This document shows, in pieces, positions 15,234 through 15,375 of a stretch of 15,375 nucleotides of DNA (within the stretch, counting starts at the first letter, position 1; every line of letters starts with the position of its first letter). The DNA is from an uncultured Collinsella sp. (GTDB lineage Bacteria > Actinomycetota > Coriobacteriia > Coriobacteriales > Coriobacteriaceae): the NCBI GenBank assembly GCA_937937835.1, contig CALDBJ010000051.1, positions 1 through 15,375 of the forward strand. The letters are read 5' to 3'. Both the position numbers and the translations under genes were made by a program. A model generated the notes under the pieces. That model ran no database searches. It was not told the origin of the DNA and worked only from the letters and a program-made list of their open reading frames with translations.

Positions 15234-15375
15234 GATGGCTTGCTTATTCCTGAACGAGTAGCGAAGATGTGAGTAGTGCGTGTCTTTTGGTGTATGCATG
15301 CTAATAATCCAGAAATCTGAAAAGCACAGTTCTTAAATAAAATCCACAAAGTTATCCACAAGTTTAGGACTGGAG
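15234..15375. other. non-coding right edge of the window
   Basis: No gene is supported here. Both strands carry early stops and no convincing start. The last ~55 bases are AT-rich and contain DnaA-like boxes. A gene may start just beyond the edge; in many betaproteobacteria priA follows hemE, but nothing of it is visible. Confidence 0.6.
15340..15360 (+). promoter_or_regulatory. tandem DnaA-box-like sites (AAATCCACA, TTATCCACA)
   Basis: TTATCCACA at 15352-15360 is a perfect DnaA box. AAATCCACA at 15340-15348 differs at two positions and is in the same direction, 12 bases upstream, about one helical turn. ATCCACAA is thereby directly repeated (15342-15349, 15354-15361). The AT-rich surroundings fit an origin edge or a DnaA-regulated promoter, but the window ends here. 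Confidence 0.45.

Noticed and set aside
1..15375. CRISPR array, tRNA/rRNA gene, insertion sequence, prophage, toxin-antitoxin or defence system
   Set aside because: Coding density is full with conserved core genes, all on one strand, and no repeat array, transposase or cloverleaf was seen. The intergenic gaps are too short to hide such systems.

Overview
This window carries a conserved housekeeping block with every gene on the + strand. The order is mnmE (5' end cut off by the window edge), mnmG, rsmG, a MarC-family membrane protein, parA, parB, the complete ATP synthase operon atpIBEFHAGDC, a universal stress protein gene, and hemE. The tRNA-modification / rRNA-methylation / chromosome-partition / F1Fo run ending in hemE, together with the residue patterns, points to a betaproteobacterium, probably order Burkholderiales. 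The moderate GC content and protein texture would fit a gut genus of the Sutterellaceae (Sutterella/Parasutterella type). The genus is inferred from gene order and protein feel, not from a search.

Region by region: positions 2-3898 hold three tightly spaced RNA-modification genes. MnmE and MnmG together build the (carboxymethyl)aminomethyl group at wobble U34 of several tRNAs, and RsmG methylates 16S rRNA. At 3904-4566 is a six-helix MarC-type membrane protein whose ribosome binding site overlaps the rsmG stop. At 4637-6285 are parA and parB, the chromosome-partition ATPase and the parS-binding clamp, overlapping at their ends. At 6286-6399 is an AT-rich intergenic region with a TATAAT box and overlapping direct and inverted repeats; this is the likely control region of the atp operon. 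At 6400-13432 are nine ATP synthase genes that encode all eight structural subunits plus AtpI. The essential Arg of subunit a, Asp of subunit c, and Walker lysines of alpha and beta are all present. A strong terminator follows atpC at 13455-13495.

At 13575-13979 is a single-gene usp unit with its own ribosome binding site and terminator. At 14090-15157 is hemE (uroporphyrinogen decarboxylase), closed by a strong bidirectional terminator at 15202-15233. The last 218 bases contain no gene but have two TTATNCACA DnaA-type boxes and one near-match, in AT-rich DNA at the window edge.

I found no tRNA, rRNA, CRISPR array, insertion sequence, prophage or novel protein system. The most interesting signals are non-coding: the atp leader repeats (a possible pseudoknot), the pyrimidine tract and hairpin that bracket atpE, the GC-rich hairpin between atpD and atpC, and the DnaA-box group at the right end. 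No stretch over 300 bases lacks a gene.
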